NCBI RefSeq assembly: GCF_001730225.1
Contig: NZ_MIJE01000001.1
Coordinates: 62,001 to 126,000, forward strand
DNA: 64,000 bases
Reading direction: 5' to 3'
Origin: Desulfuribacillus alkaliarsenatis
Lineage (GTDB): Bacteria; Bacillota; Bacilli; Desulfuribacillales; Desulfuribacillaceae
In this document: in pieces, positions 52,025-60,269 of the stretch
Layout of the letters: every line of letters begins with the position of its first letter
Numbering within the stretch: position 1 is the first letter of the stretch
Made by a program: the position numbers and the translations under genes
The notes under the pieces: generated by a model
The model's database searches: none
What the model was told of the DNA's origin: nothing
What the model saw: only the letters and a program-made list of their open reading frames with translations

Positions 52025-52270
52025 TTACCTGTCTAACATTTTCACTAATGCGTTGGCAATTGCTTGTTGTTCGTCTTCCGAACTATTAAGCCAAAGCTCT
52101 TTTAACAATTGGTTTTCTCTAATGTCAGGCTCAACATTTTCAGCAAGAAAATCTCCAATTCGGCTAGCTGCTTGCTGAATATCCTGTTGGGAGACACCCA
52201 TCGACTCTGCTTGCTGAATGCGCTTTGATAAATAGCTCTTCCACTCATCAAAGTTATCTACTACAGACAT
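52025..52270 (-). CDS. DUF3243 protein (YmfJ-like)
   Basis: 81 residues, helical, with the DUF3243 sequences NFDEWKSYLSKRIQQAESMG, IGDFLAENVEPD and EQQAIANALVKML. Small cytoplasmic protein of Bacillales type, function unknown. GGAGGT ribosome binding site on the minus strand. Confidence 0.85.
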   Translation of the reverse strand: MSVVDNFDEWKSYLSKRIQQAESMGVSQQDIQQAASRIGDFLAENVEPDIRENQLLKELWLNSSEDEQQAIANALVKMLDR

Positions 52271-52437
52271 ATTTAGTACCTCCTTTGATTAATTTGCTAT
52301 GGTAGTGCAGTTATAGTGTTCGTCGATATCGATTTCTTTATACAAGCAGTTTAATATATAAAATGTTAATTATAGCTTTTGTAAATATTGTATGGTATTA
52401 TTAGATTAAATTGCTTATAAACTTAGAATAAAGGTTA

Positions 52438-52446
52438 GGGGGGGGG
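52438..52446 (+). repeat. G9 homopolymer at the Fur-family ribosome binding site
   Basis: Nine consecutive G directly precede A-G-C-ATG of the Fur-family gene, serving as (or swamping) its ribosome binding site. Such runs are prone to length change. Confidence 0.6.
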
Positions 52447-52449
52447 AGC

Positions 52450-52896
52450 ATGGCTACACAGACTCAACAGATTATTCGTGAGCTGCATAGTTGTAATGTT
52501 AGAGTGACACCACAGCGTTTGAAAATTTTATCTTTTTTGAAGTCAACGGATACTCATCCGACTGCGGAAGAGATATATCAGAATGTCAGTGAAAATTGTT
52601 ATGGCTTAAGCTTGGCTACAGTGTATAATACTTTAAACCTGTTAAAAGAACATAACCTAGTGATTGAACTTAAATATGGAGATTTAGCTAGCCGTTTTGA
52701 TGGAAATATACAGGAACACTACCATGTATACTGCAAAAGCTGCGGCAAAGTTGCTGATTTCTGGGGATCTCCAATAACCGACTTATTAGCTGAAGCTGAA
52801 GAAAAGACAGACTATAACATAGACTCAGTTCGTTTGGACCTATATGGTACATGCACTGCATGTAAAGAACAACAGCAAGAACAAGAATTAAATTAA
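52450..52896 (+). CDS. perR: Fur-family regulator, PerR-like
   Basis: 148 residues. N-terminal winged helix (RVTPQRLKILSFLKSTDTHP; GLSLATVYNTLNLLKEHNLV). C-terminal zinc cysteines CKSCGK and CTACKE, and the metal-sensing region with HYHVYC. Features favour PerR (peroxide sensor) over Fur, but the two are hard to separate without alignment. Would fit a window with a peroxiredoxin. The G9 run at its ribosome binding site is notable. Confidence 0.75.
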   Translation: MATQTQQIIRELHSCNVRVTPQRLKILSFLKSTDTHPTAEEIYQNVSENCYGLSLATVYNTLNLLKEHNLVIELKYGDLASRFDGNIQEHYHVYCKSCGKVADFWGSPITDLLAEAEEKTDYNIDSVRLDLYGTCTACKEQQQEQELN

Positions 52897-52912
52897 TTTT
52901 TTTTGAAAATGG

Positions 52913-52936
52913 ACTGCTCAATTGAGTAGTTTTTTC
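52913..52936 (+). terminator. Terminator after the Fur-family gene
   Basis: ACTGCTCA pairs with TGAGTAGT (one G-U pair) and T6 follows. Confidence 0.75.
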
Positions 52937-52972
52937 TTTCTAGGTATAATATTTTCATATACATAATCTATG

Positions 52973-53001
52973 TTGACAATACTAAAATATAGGCATATAC
53001 T
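52973..53001 (+). promoter_or_regulatory. Strong sigma-A promoter of the Fe-S operon
   Basis: Perfect -35 TTGACA at 52973-52978, 17-base spacer, -10 TATACT at 52996-53001. Transcription should start near 53008, next to the first operator. Confidence 0.8.
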
Positions 53002-53008
53002 TAATGGT

Positions 53009-53056
53009 GAGTAAATTAGTCGAGTTTACATGCATACAATCCAGACTAAATTAGTC
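53009..53056. promoter_or_regulatory. Two IscR-type operators, 35 bp apart
   Basis: GAGTAAATTAGTC at 53009-53021 and GACTAAATTAGTC at 53044-53056. The second is a perfect inverted repeat and fits the core of the E. coli type 1 IscR site, GACTRWWWYAGTC. The first differs by one base. Both lie downstream of the -10 element, so binding should block transcription. Self-control by the Rrf2 gene that follows is likely. Confidence 0.65.
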
Positions 53057-53099
53057 GAGATTAGTAGGTTGTTATAGAGAAGAGGAAGGTGCTGAAGCA

Positions 53100-53543
53100 A
53101 TGAAGCTAACCACGAGAGGTCATTACGGTCTTATGGCATTAGCCCACCTAGCATTAAAAGCTGATCAAGGTCCAATTCCACTACGTGTTATTGCTGCTAG
53201 TGAGAATATTCCTGAGCAATACTTAGAGCAGCTATTTGTTGATTTGCGTAAAGCAAATTTAATTAAAAGCATTCGTGGTGCTAAGGGAGGATATACCTTG
53301 GCGAGGAATCCAAGTGATATTATAGTTGGCGAAGCTATTCGAGTTTTAGAGGGGCCAATTGCCCCTGTAGATTGCTTGCGCGATCATGAGCCAGATTGCT
53401 GCGATAAGACATCCCATTGCGCCACAAAAATGGTCTGGGAAAAGCTAAAACATTCAATGGTGAATGTTTTAGATGATTTAACTTTAGAGGATATTGTTAA
53501 TCAAGAATTAGTTGTTGAAGGTGACAAAGGAGGGGCAGTATGA
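53100..53543 (+). CDS. iscR: Rrf2-family regulator, IscR-like
   Basis: 147 residues. N-terminal winged helix (MKLTTRGHYGLMALAHLALK; IPEQYLEQLFVDLRKANLIK; SIRGAKGGYTLARNP). The Cys region DCLRDHEPDCCDKTSHCATK has several Cys that can hold an Fe-S cluster, as in IscR. The gene lies directly before the cysteine desulfurase and overlaps it by four bases. Two IscR-type palindromes sit just upstream. Could instead be a CymR-like regulator; the Cys content favours IscR. Confidence 0.85.
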   Translation: MKLTTRGHYGLMALAHLALKADQGPIPLRVIAASENIPEQYLEQLFVDLRKANLIKSIRGAKGGYTLARNPSDIIVGEAIRVLEGPIAPVDCLRDHEPDCCDKTSHCATKMVWEKLKHSMVNVLDDLTLEDIVNQELVVEGDKGGAV

Positions 53544-54718
53544 AAAAAGTATACTTAGATCATGGAGCTACAACTCCAATGAGAGCTGAAGTTATAGATG
53601 AAATGGTGAAAATATATAGGGAAGAAGCGGGAAATCCGTCAAGTGTCCATCAGTTTGGCAGAAGTGCCCGCAAGGTATTAGAAGAAGCTAGAATGAAGGT
53701 GGCAGAAATTATAGGCGCTGAGCCCAAGGAAATCATCTTCACTGGTAGTGGTACAGAATCTGATAACATTGCAATATTAGGAACAGCTAGACTGAAAGCT
53801 AAACAGGGGAAAGGAAAGCACATAATTACATCTTCTGTTGAACATCACGCAGTTTCTGATACATGTAAGATGCTGATGAAGGAAGGCTTTGATGTCACGT
53901 TCCTACCAGTTGATGCAGATGGGCTTGTCTCAGTGGAAAGTGTAAAACAAGCATTGAGAGAAGATACGATATTAGTTACAATTATGCATGCTAACAATGA
54001 AGTCGGAACAGTGCAGCCAATTGCAGAAATAGGCAGTTTATTGAAGGGTCATCCAGCCGTCTTCCATACGGATGCTGTACAAACTGTCGGCAAGCTACCT
54101 GTTAACGTTAACGAGCTAGGCGTTGATTTATTATCTATATCCGCTCACAAAATATACGGTCCCAAGGGAGTGGGAGTCTTATATATTAAAAAAGGTCAAC
54201 GTGTAGAATCATTGATGTATGGTGGTGGTCAGGAACGCAAGATTCGTCCAAGTACAGAAAATCTTGCAGGAATTATTGGTATGGCTAAGGCTATGGAGCT
54301 AGCAAAAAATGAATTAGAAGCGGAGAGTACACGATTACAGGTGCTGCGTGACCGTCTAATTAAAGAACTGTTAGAAACAATACCAGAAACTAAACTTAAC
54401 GGTCATCCAACTAAAAGATTGCCCCATAATGCTAACATCAGCTTTGAATATATAGAGGGCGAATCACTAATTCTAAGTTTAGATATGAAAGGAATTGCCG
54501 TTTCCAGTGGATCTGCCTGTACATCGGGGTCTCTAGATCCATCACATGTACTTATGGCGATGGGACTTACCCATCAAACGGCACACGGAAGTCTACGTAT
54601 GACATTAGGGAAAAGCACGACAGATGAAGATATAGACTATGTAGTAGCGGAACTTAAAACTGTAGTTCAACGCTTACGTGAAATGTCTCCAGTTTGGGAT
54701 CAAAGAGCTAAAGTTTAA
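53540..54718 (+). CDS. Cysteine desulfurase, NifS/IscS type
   Basis: 392 residues. PLP Lys in SISAHKIYGPKGVG; catalytic Cys in SSGSACTSGSLDPSHVL; start VYLDHGATTPMRAEVIDEM. Removes sulfur from cysteine and passes it to the scaffold encoded next. Starts inside the end of the regulator gene (ATGA). Confidence 0.93.
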   Translation: MKKVYLDHGATTPMRAEVIDEMVKIYREEAGNPSSVHQFGRSARKVLEEARMKVAEIIGAEPKEIIFTGSGTESDNIAILGTARLKAKQGKGKHIITSSVEHHAVSDTCKMLMKEGFDVTFLPVDADGLVSVESVKQALREDTILVTIMHANNEVGTVQPIAEIGSLLKGHPAVFHTDAVQTVGKLPVNVNELGVDLLSISAHKIYGPKGVGVLYIKKGQRVESLMYGGGQERKIRPSTENLAGIIGMAKAMELAKNELEAESTRLQVLRDRLIKELLETIPETKLNGHPTKRLPHNANISFEYIEGESLILSLDMKGIAVSSGSACTSGSLDPSHVLMAMGLTHQTAHGSLRMTLGKSTTDEDIDYVVAELKTVVQRLREMSPVWDQRAKV

Positions 54719-54765
54719 TTATAGAACTAATAATATATAAGGCAATATAAAAGGGAGTGTAATTT

Positions 54766-55212
54766 ATGTATACAGAGAAGGTAATGGATCATTTTACGAA
54801 TCCGAGGAATGTTGGAGAGCTACCAGATGCTGACGCAGTTGGTGAAGTTGGCAATATGAAGTGCGGAGACATAATGAAGCTTTATCTAAAAATATCTGAT
54901 GACGGAGTCATTGAAGACGTAAAATTCAAAACATTTGGCTGTGGTGCAGCGATTGCAACATCGAGTATGTCTACAGAATTAATCAAAGGCAAGACTGTTG
55001 AAGAGTGCTTAAAGCTTACGAACAAGGCGATTGCAGAAGCATTAGATGGATTACCACCTGTGAAAATGCATTGCTCTGTATTAGCTGAAGAAGCTCTTAA
55101 AGCAGCACTACTGGATTATAAAAATAAAACAGGAAAAGATATAGATATATCCGAAGAAGATCTTAAGGGCGATGATCATGACCACCATGAAGACTGTGAC
55201 CATGAGGACTAA
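54766..55212 (+). CDS. Fe-S cluster scaffold, NifU/IscU type
   Basis: 148 residues with the three cluster Cys in MKCGDIMKLY, FGCGAAIATSSM and KMHCSVLAEEAL, plus the conserved Asp after the first. An unusual acidic His/Asp tail (DDHDHHEDCDHED) may bind metal. Receives sulfur from the desulfurase. GGGAG upstream. Confidence 0.93.
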   Translation: MYTEKVMDHFTNPRNVGELPDADAVGEVGNMKCGDIMKLYLKISDDGVIEDVKFKTFGCGAAIATSSMSTELIKGKTVEECLKLTNKAIAEALDGLPPVKMHCSVLAEEALKAALLDYKNKTGKDIDISEEDLKGDDHDHHEDCDHED

Positions 55213-56170
55213 ACCACAACTTCACGTATATACACCGACCTATAAACATGCTGAGGCGGCCATTAATGCTGGTGTTAAACACATCAGCGTCAATGGCCCT
55301 GCTTTAGGTCTGCGTAGTGAACAAGCAAATTTGACATGGGAGCAAATTGAAGAGCTAAGACAAAACTATCCTGATAGCCATATTTATTTACGTCTAAATA
55401 CAGTTATGCATAATAACGATTTGGCTTTAGTAGCTGAAATGCTCACAAAAGCTAAATCAATCGGTATAGCAGGAATTGTATATACAGACACTGCTATCTT
55501 ACAGCTAACAAAAAAACTTGGTATTTCTTTTAAGATGCTGTTAGAAACTGAAACTACTGTAACTAATATAGAAATGATTCGTTTTTGGAATCAGCAAGGG
55601 GTAAGTAATTTTTTATTGTCCCGTGAGCTGAGTATAGAGCAGATTATGGAAATGATTAATCGCAAGCAAGCCTTAGACATTGCTGAGGACATACAAATTT
55701 CTATACAGATACATGGTCCAGTGGGGATATTTCATACATTAAGGTCAGTCCTTAGTAACTATGATAGATATGTAGCGGAGATAGGCGAGGGGCTAGCTTT
55801 AGATGAAAAAGAACCACATAATAAATCATCTATGAACAGCGATTTCACTTTAGTGGAAGAGATGCGACCAGAGGAATCGTATAGAGTCATTGAAGATACC
55901 AGGGGTACATACATATTCTCGGCATACGACATATCCTTGTATGAATATTTGCCAGATTTATTAACTGCTGATATCGAATTCCTTAAAATTGATATATTTA
56001 ACTCTCAGACAGTAGAAAGTATGGTTGGGATTATTAAATTCTATGTAAAAGCTATTAATGAGTATGATGACGGCAATTTTAGCGTTAGAGCCGATTGGCA
56101 GGAGTATCTACAATCTATAAATCAATATCCAATTCAAAATCAATTCATAAAAACAGGGGCGCCACAGTAA
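55202..56170 (+). CDS. U32-family peptidase-like protein
   Basis: About 322 residues from ATG 55202, which overlaps the scaffold gene by 11 bases. U32 barrel pattern: INAGVKHISVNG and IHGPVGIFHTLRSVLSNYDR. The usual Cys cluster ligands of U32 proteins are not seen near the latter motif, so activity may differ. U32 proteins act in RNA or cofactor modification in several known cases. Clear coupling with nifS/nifU. Confidence 0.7.
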   Translation: MRTKPQLHVYTPTYKHAEAAINAGVKHISVNGPALGLRSEQANLTWEQIEELRQNYPDSHIYLRLNTVMHNNDLALVAEMLTKAKSIGIAGIVYTDTAILQLTKKLGISFKMLLETETTVTNIEMIRFWNQQGVSNFLLSRELSIEQIMEMINRKQALDIAEDIQISIQIHGPVGIFHTLRSVLSNYDRYVAEIGEGLALDEKEPHNKSSMNSDFTLVEEMRPEESYRVIEDTRGTYIFSAYDISLYEYLPDLLTADIEFLKIDIFNSQTVESMVGIIKFYVKAINEYDDGNFSVRADWQEYLQSINQYPIQNQFIKTGAPQ

Positions 56171-56232
56171 CACTTCGATATAGTTATCGATACACTATCT
56201 GTATCAATAATTATATAAAGAGGTGTTTTTTT

Positions 56233-56547
56233 ATGGATTGGAACATTTCTGCTGAGGAATTTTTAACAATATACGAAAAATACGGCACTGACATAATAGT
56301 ATTAGACGTGAGGGAAGAACATGAGTTCAAATGTTATCGATTACCAAGCTCTATATTACTCCCCATGGATGAATTGTATTGTCGAGTAAAAGAACTAAAC
56401 CAAGCATGGCCGATTTACATAATATGTGAACATGGGATTAGAAGCATTCATGCTACTATGATTCTTTATGACCTAGGCTTTAATCAAGTATATAATGTCA
56501 TGGGAGGTTTTGAAAAAATAATGAACTACAAGGGATTAATCACTTGA
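56233..56547 (+). CDS. Small cytoplasmic rhodanese
   Basis: 104 residues from ATG 56233 (AGAGGTG upstream). Single rhodanese domain: VLDVREEHEFKCYRLPSSIL, active loop ICEHGIRS, and VYNVMGGFEKI. Sulfur carrier close to the Fe-S cluster operon. Confidence 0.85.
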   Translation: MDWNISAEEFLTIYEKYGTDIIVLDVREEHEFKCYRLPSSILLPMDELYCRVKELNQAWPIYIICEHGIRSIHATMILYDLGFNQVYNVMGGFEKIMNYKGLIT

Positions 56548-56619
56548 TAATCACACAATTTCATAGTATCCTCATAAGTATATAGTATATTTACAAACAT
56601 TTAGGGGGCGGAGGGCATA

Positions 56620-56904
56620 ATGGAAACAGTAGAAGTATTAACTGATATTAAATCTGCATTTGAGCAAGGTAAAGAAATAGTAGCTCATATTCAATTCGGT
56701 ACAGCCCAAGGATTTTTTATCGTTAATAAGATTGAAGAGAAGAATCAAGCTTGTGATTGGGTTTTTTATGGGAAGGATTTTCGAGTAAGTACTGGAAGAT
56801 ACTTGTTTAATCGCAGGGATGAAGATGAAGGAAAGGTGAAGTACATCTTTTCGCCAAGGCTAGAAAGTCACCCGAAAAAGCTGATATGCTTTGAAATAAA
56901 ATAG
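56620..56904 (+). CDS. Hypothetical protein
   Basis: 94 residues from ATG 56620, with GGGGGCGGAGGG upstream. Mixed alpha/beta composition (IVAHIQFGTAQGFFIVNKIE; RVSTGRYLFNRRDEDEGKVK). No family recognised. Stands between a rhodanese and threonine ammonia-lyase, probably in its own unit. Confidence 0.55.
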   Translation: METVEVLTDIKSAFEQGKEIVAHIQFGTAQGFFIVNKIEEKNQACDWVFYGKDFRVSTGRYLFNRRDEDEGKVKYIFSPRLESHPKKLICFEIK

Positions 56905-56962
56905 AAGTAATAAATAATTAAAATATAATCTATTGGTAATAGGTTTTTAATAAAAATAAGAT

Positions 56963-56999
56963 ATAGGCAGCTGCATTATAAGATGGCAGCTGCTTATTA
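56963..56999 (+). terminator. Hairpin after the hypothetical gene
   Basis: A 12-bp stem (one G-U pair), 56963-56974 with 56986-56997, centred on the GCAGCTGC repeats. Weak T tail. Confidence 0.55.
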
Positions 57000-57089
57000 A
57001 TTTTGTTCATGCAGTTAATTCGTAAAATTATTACTTGTAGGTTAAGCTATATGTAAGTAATTAATATCGAAACGACGGAGGGTAATAAT

Positions 57090-58370
57090 ATGCGAGATTT
57101 GCAAGAAAATCAAGCTAAGGAAATTAAAAATAAAGATATTAAAGGTTTAAATAATATTTACGAACAGATATTATTAGCGAAAACTAGATTAGCAGGCATT
57201 ATACATAGGACACCTTTAGTGTATGCTAACATTTTCAGCGAGCTATCTGGATGTCAGGTATATATGAAGTTCGAGCAATTGCAAAAGACAGGATCATTTA
57301 AAATCAGGGGAGCATATAACAAAATAATGACTTTGACAGATGAAGAAAAGCATAAGGGGGTTATAGCATCTTCGGCAGGTAACCATGCCCAGGGTGTAGC
57401 CCTTGCAGCTACAAAAGCGTCAATATCCTCAACAATAGTGATGCCAGAAGGTGCTCCGTTAGCCAAGGTTAAAGCTACTAAGGGCTATGGTGCTGATATT
57501 GTATTGCATGGTAAGGTTTTTGATGAAGCGTATCAAAAAGCACGGGAAATTCAAGCAGAAACGGGAGCAACTTTTATTCATGCCTTTGATGATTTACAGA
57601 TTGTAGCAGGACAAGGAACTATAGGAATTGAATTAATTGAAGATTTACCCGATGTTGATGCTGTGCTAGTTCCCGTTGGTGGTGGTGGGTTAATTAGTGG
57701 AATCGGAGTGGCAATTAAGCAAGCCAATCCGAAAATAAAAGTAATTGGTGTTGAAGCCGAGGGTGCAGCTAGTATGTACGTCTCCTTGAAGGCAAAAAAA
57801 CCTGTGGCAATAAAAGAGGTCACAACTATTGCCGATGGAATTGCCTTAAAGGAACCTGGAAAATTGAATTATGAAATTGCTGAACACTGTATGGATGATT
57901 TGGTTACAGTATCTGACGAGGAAATTGCTAGAACAATGCTCACGCTGCTAGAGCGTAACAAGCAAATGGTTGAACCTTCGGGTGCGACAGCACTGGCGGC
58001 GCTAATAGCTGAAAATAATCAAGCACTGCGCACACAATTAAAAGGAAAGAAAGTGGCTGTAATACTAAGTGGTGGCAACGTTGATGTCAATCTCGTATCG
58101 ATGATTATTGAGCAAGGTCTAATGAAGGCTGGCAGATATCTAAGGTTTATGGTATCTGTACCAGACCGACCAGGTAATCTACAAAAAATTATTGAAGTAC
58201 TTGTAAACCAAAAAGTGAATATTATATCCTTAGAACATTTCCGCGTAGGAAGTCGAATTACTTTAGGGAGAACAGAAATAGAATTTGTCGTGGAGACAAT
58301 TGATTTTGATCATATAAAAACAATCAAAAAAACATTAGAAGAAAAAGGCTATACACCGGTTATTGTATAG
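57090..58370 (+). CDS. ilvA: Threonine ammonia-lyase with C-terminal ACT domain
   Basis: 426 residues. PLP Lys in KTGSFKIRGAYNKI; phosphate loop PVGGGGLISGIGVA; SSAGNHAQGVALAA. C-terminal ACT domain from about residue 345 (FMVSVPDRPGNLQKIIEVLV). Converts threonine to 2-oxobutyrate, the first step to isoleucine, or acts catabolically (tdcB-like); the domain layout does not decide. A hairpin overlaps its stop. Confidence 0.92.
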   Translation: MRDLQENQAKEIKNKDIKGLNNIYEQILLAKTRLAGIIHRTPLVYANIFSELSGCQVYMKFEQLQKTGSFKIRGAYNKIMTLTDEEKHKGVIASSAGNHAQGVALAATKASISSTIVMPEGAPLAKVKATKGYGADIVLHGKVFDEAYQKAREIQAETGATFIHAFDDLQIVAGQGTIGIELIEDLPDVDAVLVPVGGGGLISGIGVAIKQANPKIKVIGVEAEGAASMYVSLKAKKPVAIKEVTTIADGIALKEPGKLNYEIAEHCMDDLVTVSDEEIARTMLTLLERNKQMVEPSGATALAALIAENNQALRTQLKGKKVAVILSGGNVDVNLVSMIIEQGLMKAGRYLRFMVSVPDRPGNLQKIIEVLVNQKVNIISLEHFRVGSRITLGRTEIEFVVETIDFDHIKTIKKTLEEKGYTPVIV

Positions 58371-58376
58371 CCCTTG
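58346..58376 (+). terminator. Terminator overlapping the stop of the ammonia-lyase gene
   Basis: AGGCTATACA at 58346-58355 pairs with TGTATAGCCCTT from 58364. T-rich tail. Confidence 0.65.
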
Positions 58377-58576
58377 TCTTCTTCGCATAGCTTTATTTTT
58401 TTGTTAAACTTTAAATCTGCGAACTTGAACAATTTTATTAATTTTTTCAATAAAAGTTCTTAAGAATAAGTTTCCTCTTTAAAATTAACAGGAAAATATT
58501 TATAATGTATAAGTATAGTAGAAATAATCCTAACAACAGCTTAGGGATAACAGACAAAATAAGAGGAGCGAACCGG

Positions 58577-60211
58577 ATGCACAAACGCAGTAAAATTTTC
58601 ACTATCGTACTTTTTATCAGTATTTTTTCAGTGATTTTGATTGGTTGTAGTGGTCAATCAGCTGAGGTAGTAGCGCCAGAACAAAATCAGCAAGATAGTC
58701 AAGAATTGGATGAAGCTAATGAACAAGGAAATGAACTTGATGGTAACGTCGATTCTGAAGGTAATGGCGATGTAAATGGTGCAGAAGGGCAGTCTCAAGA
58801 AGTAGCGGATCAAACTCCACAATTTGTGAGTCCATACCACTTTGAATATCCTGATGCAGTCCGCGGCATATTCGTAACCAGCCATTCTGCAGGTGGTTCA
58901 CGTATGCAATCGTTGATTGAGCTAGTAAATACTACGGATTTGAACGCGATGGTAATCGATATTAAGGATGATCACGGGTACATAACGTTCCCTCTAGAAG
59001 ATGATCACCCGTTAAAAAAATATAGCAAGCGTAACATTGCAGATATCCATGGATTAATGAAAACATTAGAAGAGAACGAGATTTACCCAATTGCTAGAAT
59101 AGTAGTTTTCAAGGACTCTGTCATTTCTGTAGATAAACCAGAATGGTCCTTCTTAGAGAATGGACAAGTATGGAAAAATCGCCGTAATGAAGCATTTGTT
59201 AACCCATTTCTGAAGGAAGTATGGGAGTACAATGTAGAAATTGCGAAAATGGCCGCTGAACTGGGATTCCAAGAGATTCAGTTTGATTATGTACGTTTTC
59301 CAGAGGGCTTTGAAACTCGAGATGATATTTTAGAGTATTCTAAAGGTCATTATGAAGGAACGAATCCAACAAGACTATATGATTTAAAAGAGGCTTACGA
59401 ACGTGATATAGTAACCTATCAACAAAAGCTAGTTGAATACAGAGAGCTACAGCATACGAAAGAAGCTGAAGTTAATAGGGCTATAACAGAAAAGCTGTTA
59501 GCTGAGAGAGAACTACAATCAGAACAAGCAGCAGCAACTACAAATGAAGCTGCAATCGAAGCAGCAAAAGCTAAAGTCACGCAGACTACAAGCAGGCTTA
59601 AAGAGCTAGAAGCAGAGCTTGCTGAAGCTAAGAAACAATTACAGAACCTAGAGAATAATGAGCCGAAGCAACCTGAGCTTAACGCGAAGCAAAAGGATGT
59701 ACAGTTACGTGTAGATTCTGTCACGGACTTTGTTGCTTATGCATATGAGCAGCTACAGCCATATGGTGTTGATGTTTCTGTAGATATTTTTGGTTATACG
59801 GCAACTCTACCAGAAGCGCCTGGAATCGGTCAGAACTTTACTAGAATTAGTGAGCATGTTGATGTAATCTGCTCAATGATATATCCAAGTCACTGGGGCT
59901 TTAATTATTTTGGCATCCCTAGACCTGACTTAGAGCCATATCGTTTAGTAAAAGAATATATTATTCGTGAAAATGAAGTACTAGCTGCAATGGACAATCC
60001 GCCTATATCTAGACCATGGATTCAGGACTTCACTGCAAGCTATTTAGGGGCAGGAAACTTTAAGGTTTATGGTGCTAAAGAGGTAGAAGATCAAATTCGT
60101 GCCCTGAATGAGAATGGTGTTTGGGAGTATCTACTATGGAACGCGGGTAACCGTTATAGTCCAGGAACTAATTATCTACCAATAGGTAACCCACCACCAG
60201 CACAAAGATAA
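58577..60211 (+). CDS. Putative glycoside-hydrolase lipoprotein (DUF4015) with coiled-coil insertion
   Basis: 544 residues from ATG 58577 (GAGGAG upstream). Lipoprotein signal ending in LIGC, then an acidic Gln/Glu/Asn linker. The TIM-barrel of putative glycoside hydrolases follows (VRGIFVTSHSAGG; AMVIDIKDDHGYITF; GFQEIQFDYVRFPEG; VDVSVDIFGYTATL; SMIYPSHWG). Between FDYVRFPEG and VDVSVDIFG lies a ~100-residue Glu/Ala/Lys coiled coil (about residues 260-375) not usual for the family. Acts outside the membrane. Confidence 0.85.
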   Translation: MHKRSKIFTIVLFISIFSVILIGCSGQSAEVVAPEQNQQDSQELDEANEQGNELDGNVDSEGNGDVNGAEGQSQEVADQTPQFVSPYHFEYPDAVRGIFVTSHSAGGSRMQSLIELVNTTDLNAMVIDIKDDHGYITFPLEDDHPLKKYSKRNIADIHGLMKTLEENEIYPIARIVVFKDSVISVDKPEWSFLENGQVWKNRRNEAFVNPFLKEVWEYNVEIAKMAAELGFQEIQFDYVRFPEGFETRDDILEYSKGHYEGTNPTRLYDLKEAYERDIVTYQQKLVEYRELQHTKEAEVNRAITEKLLAERELQSEQAAATTNEAAIEAAKAKVTQTTSRLKELEAELAEAKKQLQNLENNEPKQPELNAKQKDVQLRVDSVTDFVAYAYEQLQPYGVDVSVDIFGYTATLPEAPGIGQNFTRISEHVDVICSMIYPSHWGFNYFGIPRPDLEPYRLVKEYIIRENEVLAAMDNPPISRPWIQDFTASYLGAGNFKVYGAKEVEDQIRALNENGVWEYLLWNAGNRYSPGTNYLPIGNPPPAQR

Positions 60212-60221
60212 AGATAACTTA

Positions 60222-60266
60222 AAAAAGCCAGAGCAATAGGCTAACCCCTATTGCTCTGGCTTTTTA
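60222..60266. terminator. Bidirectional terminator
   Basis: Nineteen-base arms (60222-60240 and 60247-60265) form a perfect stem with A and T tracts, between convergent genes. Confidence 0.9.
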
Positions 60267-60269
60267 CCA

